Shown here: positions 53,397 to 61,615 of the stretch, one piece after another
Layout: the number at the start of each line of letters is the position of its first letter
Numbering within the stretch: the stretch's first letter is position 1
Origin: Paracoccus sanguinis
GTDB lineage: Bacteria; Pseudomonadota; Alphaproteobacteria; Rhodobacterales; Rhodobacteraceae
DNA length: 64,000 nucleotides
Assembly: GCF_900106665.1 (NCBI RefSeq)
Contig: NZ_FNNA01000002.1
Coordinates: 620,001-684,000, forward strand
Reading direction: 5' to 3'
The notes under the pieces: model-generated
Told to the model about the DNA's origin: nothing
The model's input: only the letters and a program-made list of their open reading frames with translations
Database searches by the model: none
Position numbers and translations under genes: made by a program

Positions 53397-54944
53397 CTAC
53401 CCTTGCGGAGGGGCGGGATCGAGCTGCTGTCCCCACCAGGCGCAGGTCTCCTCCCACGCCGGGTAGATGCCCTTCTTGACGATCAGGATGGCGATCATCG
53501 GTGCGAGCAGCGGCGGGCAGCCGAGGGCCGAGAGCGCCGCGGTCAGCGCGCCGACCATCGCCGTCTCGCCCAGCCCCAGCGCGCCGCGCAGCTCGTCGCG
53601 GGCGGCGGCGTCGGCGGGCGCAGGGCCGCAGACCAGCCCGTAGAGCTCGCGGTGCCAGCGGCCGAAGAGCCGCTGCCCGAGCGCGGCAAAGGCGTCGCCG
53701 ACCCCCTCGAGCCCGACCGGCGCCACCTCGAGCGTCAGGGTTTGGGCCGCGTCCGGGCGCAGCGAGATCAGCGTGTCGCGGCGGCCGATCTCGTTCATCA
53801 ACGCGTCCTCGGGCAGCGCCAGCAGCGCCTCGATGGCGGCGGCGTCGGCGACCGGCAAGGGGCGGGCGGGCGCGACGGCCTCCTCGGGCGGCGCGAGGTC
53901 GACCGACTCGAGTCCCCCCGGTACCGCTTCGCCCAGGCCGATGTGGCGGGCGGCGGCGCGGATGATCCCGGCCGGGCCGCGGAACCCGAAGCTGGTCGGG
54001 TGCAGCTCGTCGTGCCACTGGCCGCGCGGGACGCTGCCGCGGCAGTCGGCCACGATCACCCGCCCGCCGAAGCGCGCGGCCAGCGCCGTCAGCCCGGCGT
54101 GGAAGCGGTCGATCAGCAGCCCCAGCACCGCCGACTGCAGCGTCGGATCGACGATCCCGAGCCGCGCCAGCGGCTGGCCGAGCCAGCGGCCGTTGGCGGC
54201 AACCACCCGGTCGTAGCTGTGACAGACCACCCGCGGTGCGCCGGCGCTCAGCCCGGTCTCGATCAGGTTGCCGTAAAGCTCCAGCGTCGCGCCGAGCAGC
54301 GGCGCGAACCCCGGCCCGATCAGGTCGTCCGCGCGCGCCCCCGGCCGCCACGGCACTAGGCAGCGCCCCAGCCCCGCGCCCAGCACGTCGTTGCCGCCAC
54401 CGCTGAGGATAAGCAGGTCGGGGCGCTCGGCCCGCACGGTCACCCCCACCTCGTCCTGCCGGGCCATGTCCGAGAGCATGTCCCCCGCGGCGCTGAGGCA
54501 GTGAATCGCCCAGACCCCGGAGAGGTGATCGACCACATCGTCGATGAGGAAGGGATACTGGAACCACGAATCGCCCTCGGCCACCACTTTGGGGCCGCGC
54601 CACCCGGCGGCGATGCGCTGGCGGTAGGCCTGCAGCCGCCGCCACCGCGCCACGCCGTTGAGCGAGGCCATCGCCGCCGCCGACTCGGCCTCGCCATAGT
54701 CCACCCGCGCGGGGTTGGGGATCACCTGCGGCATCAGCGGCCCGCCGGCGAGCGGGTCGAGCATCACGTAGGGGCGGATCGCCCGGTCGGGGATGGCGGG
54801 GTCGGCCAGCATCGCCTCGAACGCGGCGCGGCTGATCGGCGGCGCCGGGCGCCGGGGTGGCGGCCCGACGGGGGACGGCGGCCGGACGCGGGGGCGCGCT
54901 TCGGCCGCGGTTTCGGGCGTGGGGGTCGTCGAAGGCATCGTCAT
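53397..54944 (-). CDS. SGNH/GDSL hydrolase, last gene of the EAD-type operon
   Basis: A 515-residue protein. Residues about 118-330 form an SGNH-type esterase/lipase core: nucleophile Ser126 in VAEGDSWFQYP (block I), Asn185 in LSGGGNDVLG (block III) and Asp312/His315 in DELHPTSFGFRGP (block V). The N-terminal 50 residues are a proline-rich linker. The C-terminal part (about 370-515) has an uncharacterised domain with TLISLRPDAAQTLTLEV and a hydrophobic helix. No signal peptide, so it probably acts inside the cell, e.g. on lipid or as an effector. It lies 41 bases downstream of the membrane protein gene and belongs with the EAD-protease operon. Starts: 54944, or ATG two codons later. Confidence 0.8.
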   Translation of the reverse strand: MTMPSTTPTPETAAEARPRVRPPSPVGPPPRRPAPPISRAAFEAMLADPAIPDRAIRPYVMLDPLAGGPLMPQVIPNPARVDYGEAESAAAMASLNGVARWRRLQAYRQRIAAGWRGPKVVAEGDSWFQYPFLIDDVVDHLSGVWAIHCLSAAGDMLSDMARQDEVGVTVRAERPDLLILSGGGNDVLGAGLGRCLVPWRPGARADDLIGPGFAPLLGATLELYGNLIETGLSAGAPRVVCHSYDRVVAANGRWLGQPLARLGIVDPTLQSAVLGLLIDRFHAGLTALAARFGGRVIVADCRGSVPRGQWHDELHPTSFGFRGPAGIIRAAARHIGLGEAVPGGLESVDLAPPEEAVAPARPLPVADAAAIEALLALPEDALMNEIGRRDTLISLRPDAAQTLTLEVAPVGLEGVGDAFAALGQRLFGRWHRELYGLVCGPAPADAAARDELRGALGLGETAMVGALTAALSALGCPPLLAPMIAILIVKKGIYPAWEETCAWWGQQLDPAPPQG

Positions 54945-54985
54945 GGCGTCGTCCTCGTCCGTCCGGGGTGAGCGAAAGCCCCGCG

Positions 54986-56884
54986 TCACCCGGCGCCGAG
55001 GTCGAGCCACAGCTCGATCACGCCGGTGGCGGGCAGCTGGGGAAGTTGGGTCAGGGGCACGACGACCGGCGGGGACGCCATCGTGTTGCCGGCGACGAGC
55101 GCGGCGGCGACGGCCTCGGCCAGCCGCGCGTCGGCGTCGTGGAAATAGCGCAGCTCGTCCTTGCCGATCGCCTCGGGCCGGTACTCGGCCGGAGGCACCG
55201 CGAACCCCTGGTTCCTGAGCGTTTCGCTGATCCTGTCGGCACGGGCGGCGATGGCCGCGTCCGCGGCGGCCACGGCGGGGTCGGGGGGCGGGCCGATCGT
55301 GCCGCGACCGGCGAACTGCAGGAAGACCCGGGTGCAGTTCTGCTGCGGCGCCTCGACCTCGGCCCACAGACGCGTCGTGCCGTCCGGTCGCGGGTAACCC
55401 TGCGCGGCCGAGGTCAGCGTGACCTGCCCGCCATTGGGAACCACCCCCTTGGTCGGCGCGAGGGTATAGTCGGGGTCGGGCAGCGCGTCGCGCAGGTTGA
55501 TGCCCGAAGGGGTGGCGACCGCCACCCGGGCGCCGGGGGCGAGGGTTTGCGGATCGACACCGCCGGCCAGCCGGCTGTCGCCGGCGTTGCCAAGCCACAT
55601 GGCGCCGCCGCACGTCCCGAGATCGGCAGGCAGCGGTGCACCCCCGGACACGTCCGGGGCCGGCGTCGCGGGACGCGGTGCCGGAGCGGGGTCTTGCGGG
55701 GCTGCCTCCGGTGCCGCCGCGCCGGCGTCCGGCGTGCCGGGCAACGAAGTCAGCACGCCACCCGTCGGGCTGAAGGTCCTTACCCCGGGCCACGGCGCAA
55801 GCGCGCCGTCGCGGCGGAGGGGCGAGACCGCACCCGGCCCGGTCGCGCCGCTGCCCGAATTTGCGGCGCCCGCGGCAGGGTCGAGGTCGGCCAGCGACGC
55901 ACTCACCGAGACCACGTCGTCACTGCTCCGCTCGATCCCGCCCCCGCGCAGCTCGAGCAGGTCGAGGACCGGCGCGGGCTGCCCGACGAGCGAGGTCAGC
56001 AGCTCCCGCGTCGGGGCCAGGTTGCGGTCCGTCAGCGCGAGGACAGCGGCTTTCGCCTCCTCGCTGATCTGGGCGCGCTCGGACTGGCGGGCGCGCTGGA
56101 TCTTCTCCTGGTCAGAATTGAGATCGGCGATGCGGACCCAGCCGAGCCCGGCGATCAGCGCCACGGCCAACAGCACCAGCGCCGCGGTGCCCCTCCGCCG
56201 CCTGCGTCGCGCGGCCGCCGCCTCGACCGACGCCGCCACGAAGGCGGCGATGTCTGGGTCGGCATGGGCATGGCGCCGGGCGGCCTCGATGGCATCCCCG
56301 GCCAGCAGCAGCCCGTCGCGGGCGGTGCCCTGGGCCTGCTGCCACTGGCGTGCCATCGCCGCGAAGCGCACCTGCTCGAAGGTCGCCTCGCGCCGGGTCT
56401 GGGGCGGGGGCTCGGGTTCGGGCGCCTGGTGCGGGCGGAAGGTCGCAGCGGCCTTGCGCACGATGCGCGACCGGGGCGGCGGGCCGGGCGCCTTGGGGGC
56501 GGGGCCGCCAGAGGTCCGGTCGGGGGCGGCGGCGTCTGGCCGGATGGCGGGCCGGGCATCCGTTGCCCCCGCCGTGTCGCCCGCCCCGGCGGGACTTGAG
56601 CCGACCCTCGCGGGCTCCGGCTGGCCGGCCGCCGGCGCGAAATCCGCCAGTGCGGGGACGGCGAAGCGACCCGTCTCGGCGCCGACCTGGGCGGCGAGCG
56701 TGAACATCAGGTCCCGCAGCGCGTCACGGTCCAGCCCGACCGGCACCCCCGCCCCCGCCGCAATGACCTGATCGAGCAGCGCCTGACGGTCGGGGTTCGC
56801 GGGGCCGCCCGGGCGCGGGTCGGGCAAATCGGCGGCCCGATCGATCAGCGCCTGAACGGCGGGCGAGGCGACGCCCTCGATCAT
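54986..56884 (-). CDS. Unrecognised membrane protein of the EAD-type operon
   Basis: A 632-residue protein I cannot assign to a family. Residues 1-75 form a helical N-terminal domain (SPAVQALIDRAADLPDPRPG, LDRDALRDLMFTLAAQVG). A long Pro/Ala-rich disordered stretch follows, then a helical part (ATFEQVRFAAMARQWQQAQG), an Arg-rich stop-transfer and one membrane helix at about 231-250 (AALVLLAVALIAGLGWV). The rest (about 380 residues) follows the helix, with a coiled coil (DQEKIQRARQSERAQIS) and a predicted C-terminal domain with a TRVFLQFAG strand. It is coupled to the upstream gene by ATGA. It could link the cytoplasmic sensor domains to the envelope. Confidence 0.72.
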   Translation of the reverse strand: MIEGVASPAVQALIDRAADLPDPRPGGPANPDRQALLDQVIAAGAGVPVGLDRDALRDLMFTLAAQVGAETGRFAVPALADFAPAAGQPEPARVGSSPAGAGDTAGATDARPAIRPDAAAPDRTSGGPAPKAPGPPPRSRIVRKAAATFRPHQAPEPEPPPQTRREATFEQVRFAAMARQWQQAQGTARDGLLLAGDAIEAARRHAHADPDIAAFVAASVEAAAARRRRRRGTAALVLLAVALIAGLGWVRIADLNSDQEKIQRARQSERAQISEEAKAAVLALTDRNLAPTRELLTSLVGQPAPVLDLLELRGGGIERSSDDVVSVSASLADLDPAAGAANSGSGATGPGAVSPLRRDGALAPWPGVRTFSPTGGVLTSLPGTPDAGAAAPEAAPQDPAPAPRPATPAPDVSGGAPLPADLGTCGGAMWLGNAGDSRLAGGVDPQTLAPGARVAVATPSGINLRDALPDPDYTLAPTKGVVPNGGQVTLTSAAQGYPRPDGTTRLWAEVEAPQQNCTRVFLQFAGRGTIGPPPDPAVAAADAAIAARADRISETLRNQGFAVPPAEYRPEAIGKDELRYFHDADARLAEAVAAALVAGNTMASPPVVVPLTQLPQLPATGVIELWLDLGAG

Positions 56885-58242
56885 GGCCCGTTCAGGCTGC
56901 AATATTCCGGGACCCGGCCGAGAATGCGGCCGATGCCCGCGCGCAGCCCGCCCAGCAGCAGGAAATCGCGCTTGAGCTGCTGGTCCACCTCGATGAACTG
57001 GCCGCGCACGCGGCGGCTCGTCTCGTCCAGCGCGGCGCAGAGCGCCGCGTAGCCCGCGTCGTGGTCCAGCGCCTCGTATCTTTCGATGGCGGCGCGAAGG
57101 ACGTCGGACGGCAGCTTCACGGCGCGATCCGGGACCAGCCGGCGCAGCGCAAACTCGAGCGGTTGGAGCCCGTCGACGACGCGGTCGAACCAGTCGGCGG
57201 CCAGCGGGGCGCGCATCGCCTCTTCGATGGCATAGAGGCCCAGATCGACGTACTGCCAGACCGAGTGGGCGAGCACCCGGCGCAGCAGCGTGTCATGCAG
57301 CGCGACGATCACCAGCGTGTCGTAGTCGAACAGGTTTTCGGCCCGCGCGCGCTCGAACTCGTCCACCAGACCGCGGAACGGGAACGTCGCCGCCTCGGCA
57401 AAGATCGCGGTTTCGAGCGCCGGCATCTCGGTCCTGAGCATCTCGCGCAGCACGAAGGGGGCATAGGCGACCTGCGCGGGGTCAGTGGCCGCCAGCAGCC
57501 CGCGCGCCAGGGCAAGCGCCCCGCGGCAGCGGCCGAGCGCGTCCTGCCCGGCTGTGTCCAGCCCGCCGAAATCCTCGGCCAGCAGCGCCTCGGTCGCGGC
57601 GACCAGCGGCGCCAACCCGGCCAGCGCGGCCCCGCCCGCGGCGGTGGCAGCGGCCGAGGCGGGTCCGGGTATGGGGCCGGGGGTGGGGCGCATCGCCTCG
57701 GCCCCCATCACCTGCAGCCCGTGCAGCGCGTCGTGCAGGCGCTTGAGGTCGACCATCCGCTCCAGGCCCTCGCAGGCCATGACCAGCGTGGTCTCGCGGC
57801 ATCTGCAGAGCTTGGCCAGCAGCCTGACCTCGGCGTCCGAGGCCTGGGCGCCGTCCCGGGCCAGGCCGCAGACGACATCGGCATAGCCGTCGATCAGCGC
57901 CTGCGCGGCGGCGATCTCGGCCGCCATGCTGGGCGCCGTCACCAGCACGGCGCCCAGATCGACCAGTTCGCAGTTGCGCCCCTGGTGGCGCCAGCGCACC
58001 TCGATGACCCGCAAGAGGAACGAGGTCACCAGCGCCTCGCCCGGCATTTCGGGCCCGACGGCGAACACGCAGCCGTCGAGGATCTGGCCCGCCGGCGTGC
58101 TGCTCAGGACAGCCGGAAACGTGTCGTCGGCAAGGCGCTGGCCGGGATAGCGCCGCAGCGCCTCGCGCAGGTGGTCGGTCTGGATGCCGTCGACGAACAC
58201 CGTCCGGCAGTTGGCGAAGGGGATCGAAAACGGCGCGGTCAT
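56881..58242 (-). CDS. Unrecognised helical protein of the EAD-type operon
   Basis: A 453-residue soluble protein with no recognised family. The N-terminal 110 residues (ANCRTVFVDGIQTDHLREAL, FPAVLSSTPAGQILDGCVFAVG) have mixed strands and helices. Then comes a helical region with AQALIDGYADVVCGLARDG and RLLAKLCRCRETTLVMACEGLERM, an alanine/glycine linker near 200, and a long all-helical C-terminal half (LREMLRTEMPALETAIF, VIVALHDTLLRRVLAHSVW). Cysteines are frequent in the first half. Both ends overlap the neighbours by ATGA, so it must be made in step with the protease. The long upstream frame extension is spurious. Confidence 0.75.
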   Translation of the reverse strand: MTAPFSIPFANCRTVFVDGIQTDHLREALRRYPGQRLADDTFPAVLSSTPAGQILDGCVFAVGPEMPGEALVTSFLLRVIEVRWRHQGRNCELVDLGAVLVTAPSMAAEIAAAQALIDGYADVVCGLARDGAQASDAEVRLLAKLCRCRETTLVMACEGLERMVDLKRLHDALHGLQVMGAEAMRPTPGPIPGPASAAATAAGGAALAGLAPLVAATEALLAEDFGGLDTAGQDALGRCRGALALARGLLAATDPAQVAYAPFVLREMLRTEMPALETAIFAEAATFPFRGLVDEFERARAENLFDYDTLVIVALHDTLLRRVLAHSVWQYVDLGLYAIEEAMRAPLAADWFDRVVDGLQPLEFALRRLVPDRAVKLPSDVLRAAIERYEALDHDAGYAALCAALDETSRRVRGQFIEVDQQLKRDFLLLGGLRAGIGRILGRVPEYCSLNGP

Positions 58243-59318
58243 GGCGGCAGCACCCCCGGCGCGCGGGTGGCGATGCTCTGGGCCACGAGGCCGACCGGCA
58301 CCGCCTGATTGTAGGCCGGATCGTTCAGCGCCGGGTCGCCGAGGTGGTGCAGCCCTACCAGGTTGAGGTCCCAGTCGAACACCGGAGAACCGGACGAGCC
58401 GGGTTGGGTGTTGGTGCGATAGCGCAGCCGCAGCCCCTTGTGCACCGGCCCGATCAGGGCGTTGTCGTCCAGCGCCATCTTCATCGGCTCGCCCTGCGGG
58501 TGCTGGACGATGATGATCGGTGCGTCGGGGCCGAGCGGCGGCCCCGGGCGCAGCGTCTGCCACCCCCGTTCGGCGGTGGACCCCGACAGCCGCAGCAGCG
58601 CGTAGTCCAGCTCGTCCGCGGCGGGCGGGTCGTCGGGGCGCGTGCCCATCTCGCCGGGCGCGCAGGGCCGTTCATCGACCACGCGCTCGACCGGGAACTC
58701 GGTCCCGGCCTCGGTCCCGTCGGGCAGCCGGTGATAGTCGAAGCGCACCGCCAGCGTATCCGCGGCCCCCGCCTTGCGGGCGAAATCGACGACGTGCCAG
58801 TTGGTCAGGACCAGCCCGTCACCGACGAGGAAACCGGTGCCGAAGGGCCGCCCGTTCGATTCGATGCGCCCCACCTGCGCCATGACCCGTTCCAGCCGCT
58901 GGACCCAGGCCTTGAGGTCGATCTGCGCCAGGTTCGGCCGCACCAGCCGCCGCAGCGCCGGGCCGCCGTTGCCGGGGACCTCGGGGTGCGGGGCGCCGGC
59001 GGACTGCACGTCGAAGCTCGCGGTGGCGGTGGTGTCGGCCCGCGTGAGGTCGGGAAAGGCCGCGCGCAGGGCGGCACGCACGTCGCCGCGCTGCGGCTTT
59101 TCGCGGTAGACGACGCGCGCCAGCCACTCGGTCGTCCCGTCGCGCTCGAGCGCGGCGAGCAGCTGCTCGATGGCGGGGCGCAGCGGCAGGTGCATGTCGG
59201 CGTATTCGACGAACAGGCGGTCGCCGGTGGCTTGCCACACGTAGCGTTCCAGTTCTGCCACGCTGACAGCCGACGCCAGCAACCTGGCGAGGCGCGTGGA
59301 GTCGTCCGGGCTGAGCAC
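58239..59318 (-). CDS. EAD1-like domain fused to a trypsin-like serine protease
   Basis: A 359-residue protein with a GTG start (59318). Residues about 3-90 fit the effector-associated domain 1 pattern: LARLLASAVSVAELERYVWQ, then LFVEYADMHLPLRPAIEQLL and EWLARVVYREKPQ, as in adaptor death-fold-like domains of bacterial conflict systems. Residues about 130-355 are a trypsin-like protease with His175 (LTNWHVVDF), Asp238 (ELDYALLRL) and Ser309 (QPGSSGSPVF). There is no signal peptide, so it probably acts in the cytoplasm, where it would be switched on through EAD-EAD contacts. First gene of a four-gene operon. Confidence 0.85.
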   Translation of the reverse strand: MLSPDDSTRLARLLASAVSVAELERYVWQATGDRLFVEYADMHLPLRPAIEQLLAALERDGTTEWLARVVYREKPQRGDVRAALRAAFPDLTRADTTATASFDVQSAGAPHPEVPGNGGPALRRLVRPNLAQIDLKAWVQRLERVMAQVGRIESNGRPFGTGFLVGDGLVLTNWHVVDFARKAGAADTLAVRFDYHRLPDGTEAGTEFPVERVVDERPCAPGEMGTRPDDPPAADELDYALLRLSGSTAERGWQTLRPGPPLGPDAPIIIVQHPQGEPMKMALDDNALIGPVHKGLRLRYRTNTQPGSSGSPVFDWDLNLVGLHHLGDPALNDPAYNQAVPVGLVAQSIATRAPGVLPP

Positions 59319-59376
59319 CAGAAACCCCCGAAATGAAGAACACGAAAACAGGCTTCAGCAAACATGAACGAGGATC

Positions 59377-59406
59377 AGGGTAACGCTGACGTGAGCCGTC
59401 TGTCAA
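59377..59406 (-). promoter_or_regulatory. Possible promoter of the EAD-protease operon
   Basis: On the minus strand a consensus TTGACA (59406-59401), 18 bases, TACCCT (59382-59377). The region between the two divergent genes is the least GC-rich part nearby. The -10 is weak; moderate confidence only. Confidence 0.42.
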
Positions 59407-59442
59407 CGTCGGCCGCACTCTGCCCAAGGTTGCGGAACAGGG

Positions 59443-59472
59443 TTTTTCCGAATCGGGCGAATGGTTTACAAT
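59443..59472 (+). promoter_or_regulatory. Possible promoter of the protease-nuclease gene
   Basis: A near-consensus -10 TACAAT (59467-59472) with a poor -35 (TTTTTC at 59443-59448, 18-base spacing), 80 bases before the start codon of the divergent protease-nuclease gene. The weak -35 hints at activator dependence, perhaps on the LuxR-type regulator encoded in the same operon. Confidence 0.4.
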
Positions 59473-59548
59473 GTGTGACGTAAGGTTAACGCGTTCCATT
59501 GCCCGAGGCCGCGCAGGGGCCGGCCCGGGTCTGTTTTCCGGGGTATGA

Positions 59549-61615
59549 GTGATGCGCCGCCTAGAGTCCCTTCGCGCTTCCGCGAACTTTGACCGGGTGC
59601 TGGCCCGCGCCGCGCGCCAGCTTGCCGCCGCCGCGGACACGCCGCCCGCGGCGCCCGGCCCGATGGCCGACGCGGGCCCCGATCCCGCCGGGGCCGCGCC
59701 CCCGCTAGAAGGCGCCACCGCGCCCCCTCCCCCGATGACGAGTGGGCTCGAGGGGTTCGCCGGGGCCATCGTGGTGACCGGCGACGCCGACCCCGCGTCG
59801 GCGGTGGACGAGGCCGCCCAGCGGATCGCCGAGGGGGCGCCCCCCGCCCCCGGCCGCGAGGCGGTGCAATACGCGGTCGAGGCGATCGTGCTCGACACCA
59901 TGCGGCCGCCGTGGCTGATCGTGGGGGACGCCATCCGCATCGACCGCGACTTCGACCGCTCGGATCTGGTCAGCGGGCGGCTCGACCTCTTCAACGGGCT
60001 CTGCCGTCCGGTCGGGCGGGTGGACCTGATCCACCACGCCACCAACGAATTCGTCGGCACCGGCTGGCCGATCGCGCCCGGCATCGTCGTCACCAACCGC
60101 CACGTCGCGCAGGAGTTCGCCGAGGCCGACGCCTTCGGCCGCCTGCGGTTCCGCCGCGGTCTCGACGACCAGCCGATCGAGGCCACGCTGAACTGCATCG
60201 CCCAGCACGAGACCGACGGGCTGCGCCGCCGCACCTTCGTCAACGAGGTGTTGTTCGTCGCCGGCCCCGGCGAGCCGGACATGGCCTTCCTGCGGATCGA
60301 GCCGGCGACCGGGATCGAGCCGCTGCCGATCTCGGCCCGGCCCGCCGCGAAGGGCGAGCCGGTGGGGGCCATCGGCTACCCGGCGCGGGACTCGCGCAAC
60401 GACGCCACGGTGATGGGGCAGGTGTTTCAGGACATCTACAACGTCAAGCGCTTCTCGCCCGGCTTCGTGATGGAGGTGCAGCCGGACGGCGCGACCTTCA
60501 CCACCGACTACTCGACGCTCGGCGGCAACTCGGGGTCGGCGATCGTCTCGCTCGACTCGGGCGAGGTCGTGGGACTGCATTTCGCCGGCGCCTATCACAG
60601 CGCGAACTACGGCGTGCCGGTCGACCTGGTGACGGCGGCGCTGCGGGCGGTGCTGCCGCGCACCCACCCCTCGGCGGCGGTGCCGGGCCCGGACGGGGCG
60701 GCGCCGGGGCCCGAGGCCGCGCCCCGCGACCGGGTGACGGCGCCCGAGGCGCTCGCCGGGCGCGAGGGCTATGACCCGGCGTTCCTCGGCCCCGACCGGC
60801 GGGTCGAGCTGCCGGACGTGGGCGACTGGGGGGACGATCTCGCCCCGGTCACGGGGCGCGACGACGGGCAGCTGACCTACCGGCATTTCTCGGTGCTGCA
60901 ATCGGCCTCGCGCCGGATACCGCTGCTGACGGCGGTGAACATCGACGGGGCGCAGGCGCAGCCGCTGAAGCGGCGCGACCGCTGGGCGCTCGACGGGCGG
61001 ATCGACGCGGCCCACCAGATCGGCGGCGCCTTCTACGCCGACAACCCCTTCGACAAGGGCCACATGGTGCGCCGCCGCGACCCCGGCTGGGGCACCCCCG
61101 AGGCCGCGCGCGAGGGCGAGGAGGACAGCTTCCACTACACCAACGCCGCGCCCCAGCACGCGGCGCTGAACCAGCGCCACTGGGCCGGGCTCGAGGATTA
61201 CCTGATGGGCGCGGCCGAGACGCGCGGCTTCCGGCTGTCGGTGTTCACCGGCCCGGTGCTGCGCGAGAGCGACCGCCCGCTGGCCGGGGCCGCGCCGCCC
61301 CCGGACGGCGGCGCCCCCATCCGCATCCCCGAAGAGTTCTGGAAGGTCGCGGTGATGATCAACGACGCGACCGGGGCGCTGCACGCGACCGGCTACGTGC
61401 TGTCGCAGGGCCGGATGATCCGCGACCTGACCGAGGCCGCCTTTGTCCTCGGCGCCTACCGGACCTACCAGTTGCCGATCCGGCAGATCGAGGCGGCGAC
61501 GGGCCTCGACTTCGGGGATGCGCTGCGGGACGCCGATCCGCTCGACCCCGGCGGGCGCGAGCTCGCGCCGCGCCGCGCGGTTCCCATCAACGGGCCGGAC
61601 GACCTCGTGCTGTGA
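59549..61615 (+). CDS. Trypsin-like protease fused to DNA/RNA non-specific endonuclease
   Basis: A 688-residue two-enzyme protein. After a Pro/Ala-rich N-terminus (1-75), a trypsin-like domain has His185 (VVTNRHVAQEF), Asp244 (DMAFLRIEP) and Ser328 (LGGNSGSAIV). From about 420 a NUC-family nuclease follows, with the catalytic His505 in FDKGHMVRRRD, TNAAPQH and the metal-binding Asn541 in LNQRHW. The C-terminal helix region runs to 688. No signal peptide. The start is GTG 59549 or ATG 59552. A single polypeptide that can cut both protein and nucleic acid suggests a nuclease effector activated by proteolysis. The stop overlaps a LuxR gene (GTGA). Confidence 0.88.
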   Translation: MMRRLESLRASANFDRVLARAARQLAAAADTPPAAPGPMADAGPDPAGAAPPLEGATAPPPPMTSGLEGFAGAIVVTGDADPASAVDEAAQRIAEGAPPAPGREAVQYAVEAIVLDTMRPPWLIVGDAIRIDRDFDRSDLVSGRLDLFNGLCRPVGRVDLIHHATNEFVGTGWPIAPGIVVTNRHVAQEFAEADAFGRLRFRRGLDDQPIEATLNCIAQHETDGLRRRTFVNEVLFVAGPGEPDMAFLRIEPATGIEPLPISARPAAKGEPVGAIGYPARDSRNDATVMGQVFQDIYNVKRFSPGFVMEVQPDGATFTTDYSTLGGNSGSAIVSLDSGEVVGLHFAGAYHSANYGVPVDLVTAALRAVLPRTHPSAAVPGPDGAAPGPEAAPRDRVTAPEALAGREGYDPAFLGPDRRVELPDVGDWGDDLAPVTGRDDGQLTYRHFSVLQSASRRIPLLTAVNIDGAQAQPLKRRDRWALDGRIDAAHQIGGAFYADNPFDKGHMVRRRDPGWGTPEAAREGEEDSFHYTNAAPQHAALNQRHWAGLEDYLMGAAETRGFRLSVFTGPVLRESDRPLAGAAPPPDGGAPIRIPEEFWKVAVMINDATGALHATGYVLSQGRMIRDLTEAAFVLGAYRTYQLPIRQIEAATGLDFGDALRDADPLDPGGRELAPRRAVPINGPDDLVL

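Noticed and set aside
53292..53397. tRNA-Arg as integration site of the conflict island
   Set aside because: No integrase and no second copy of the tRNA 3' end at the far side were found in the window.
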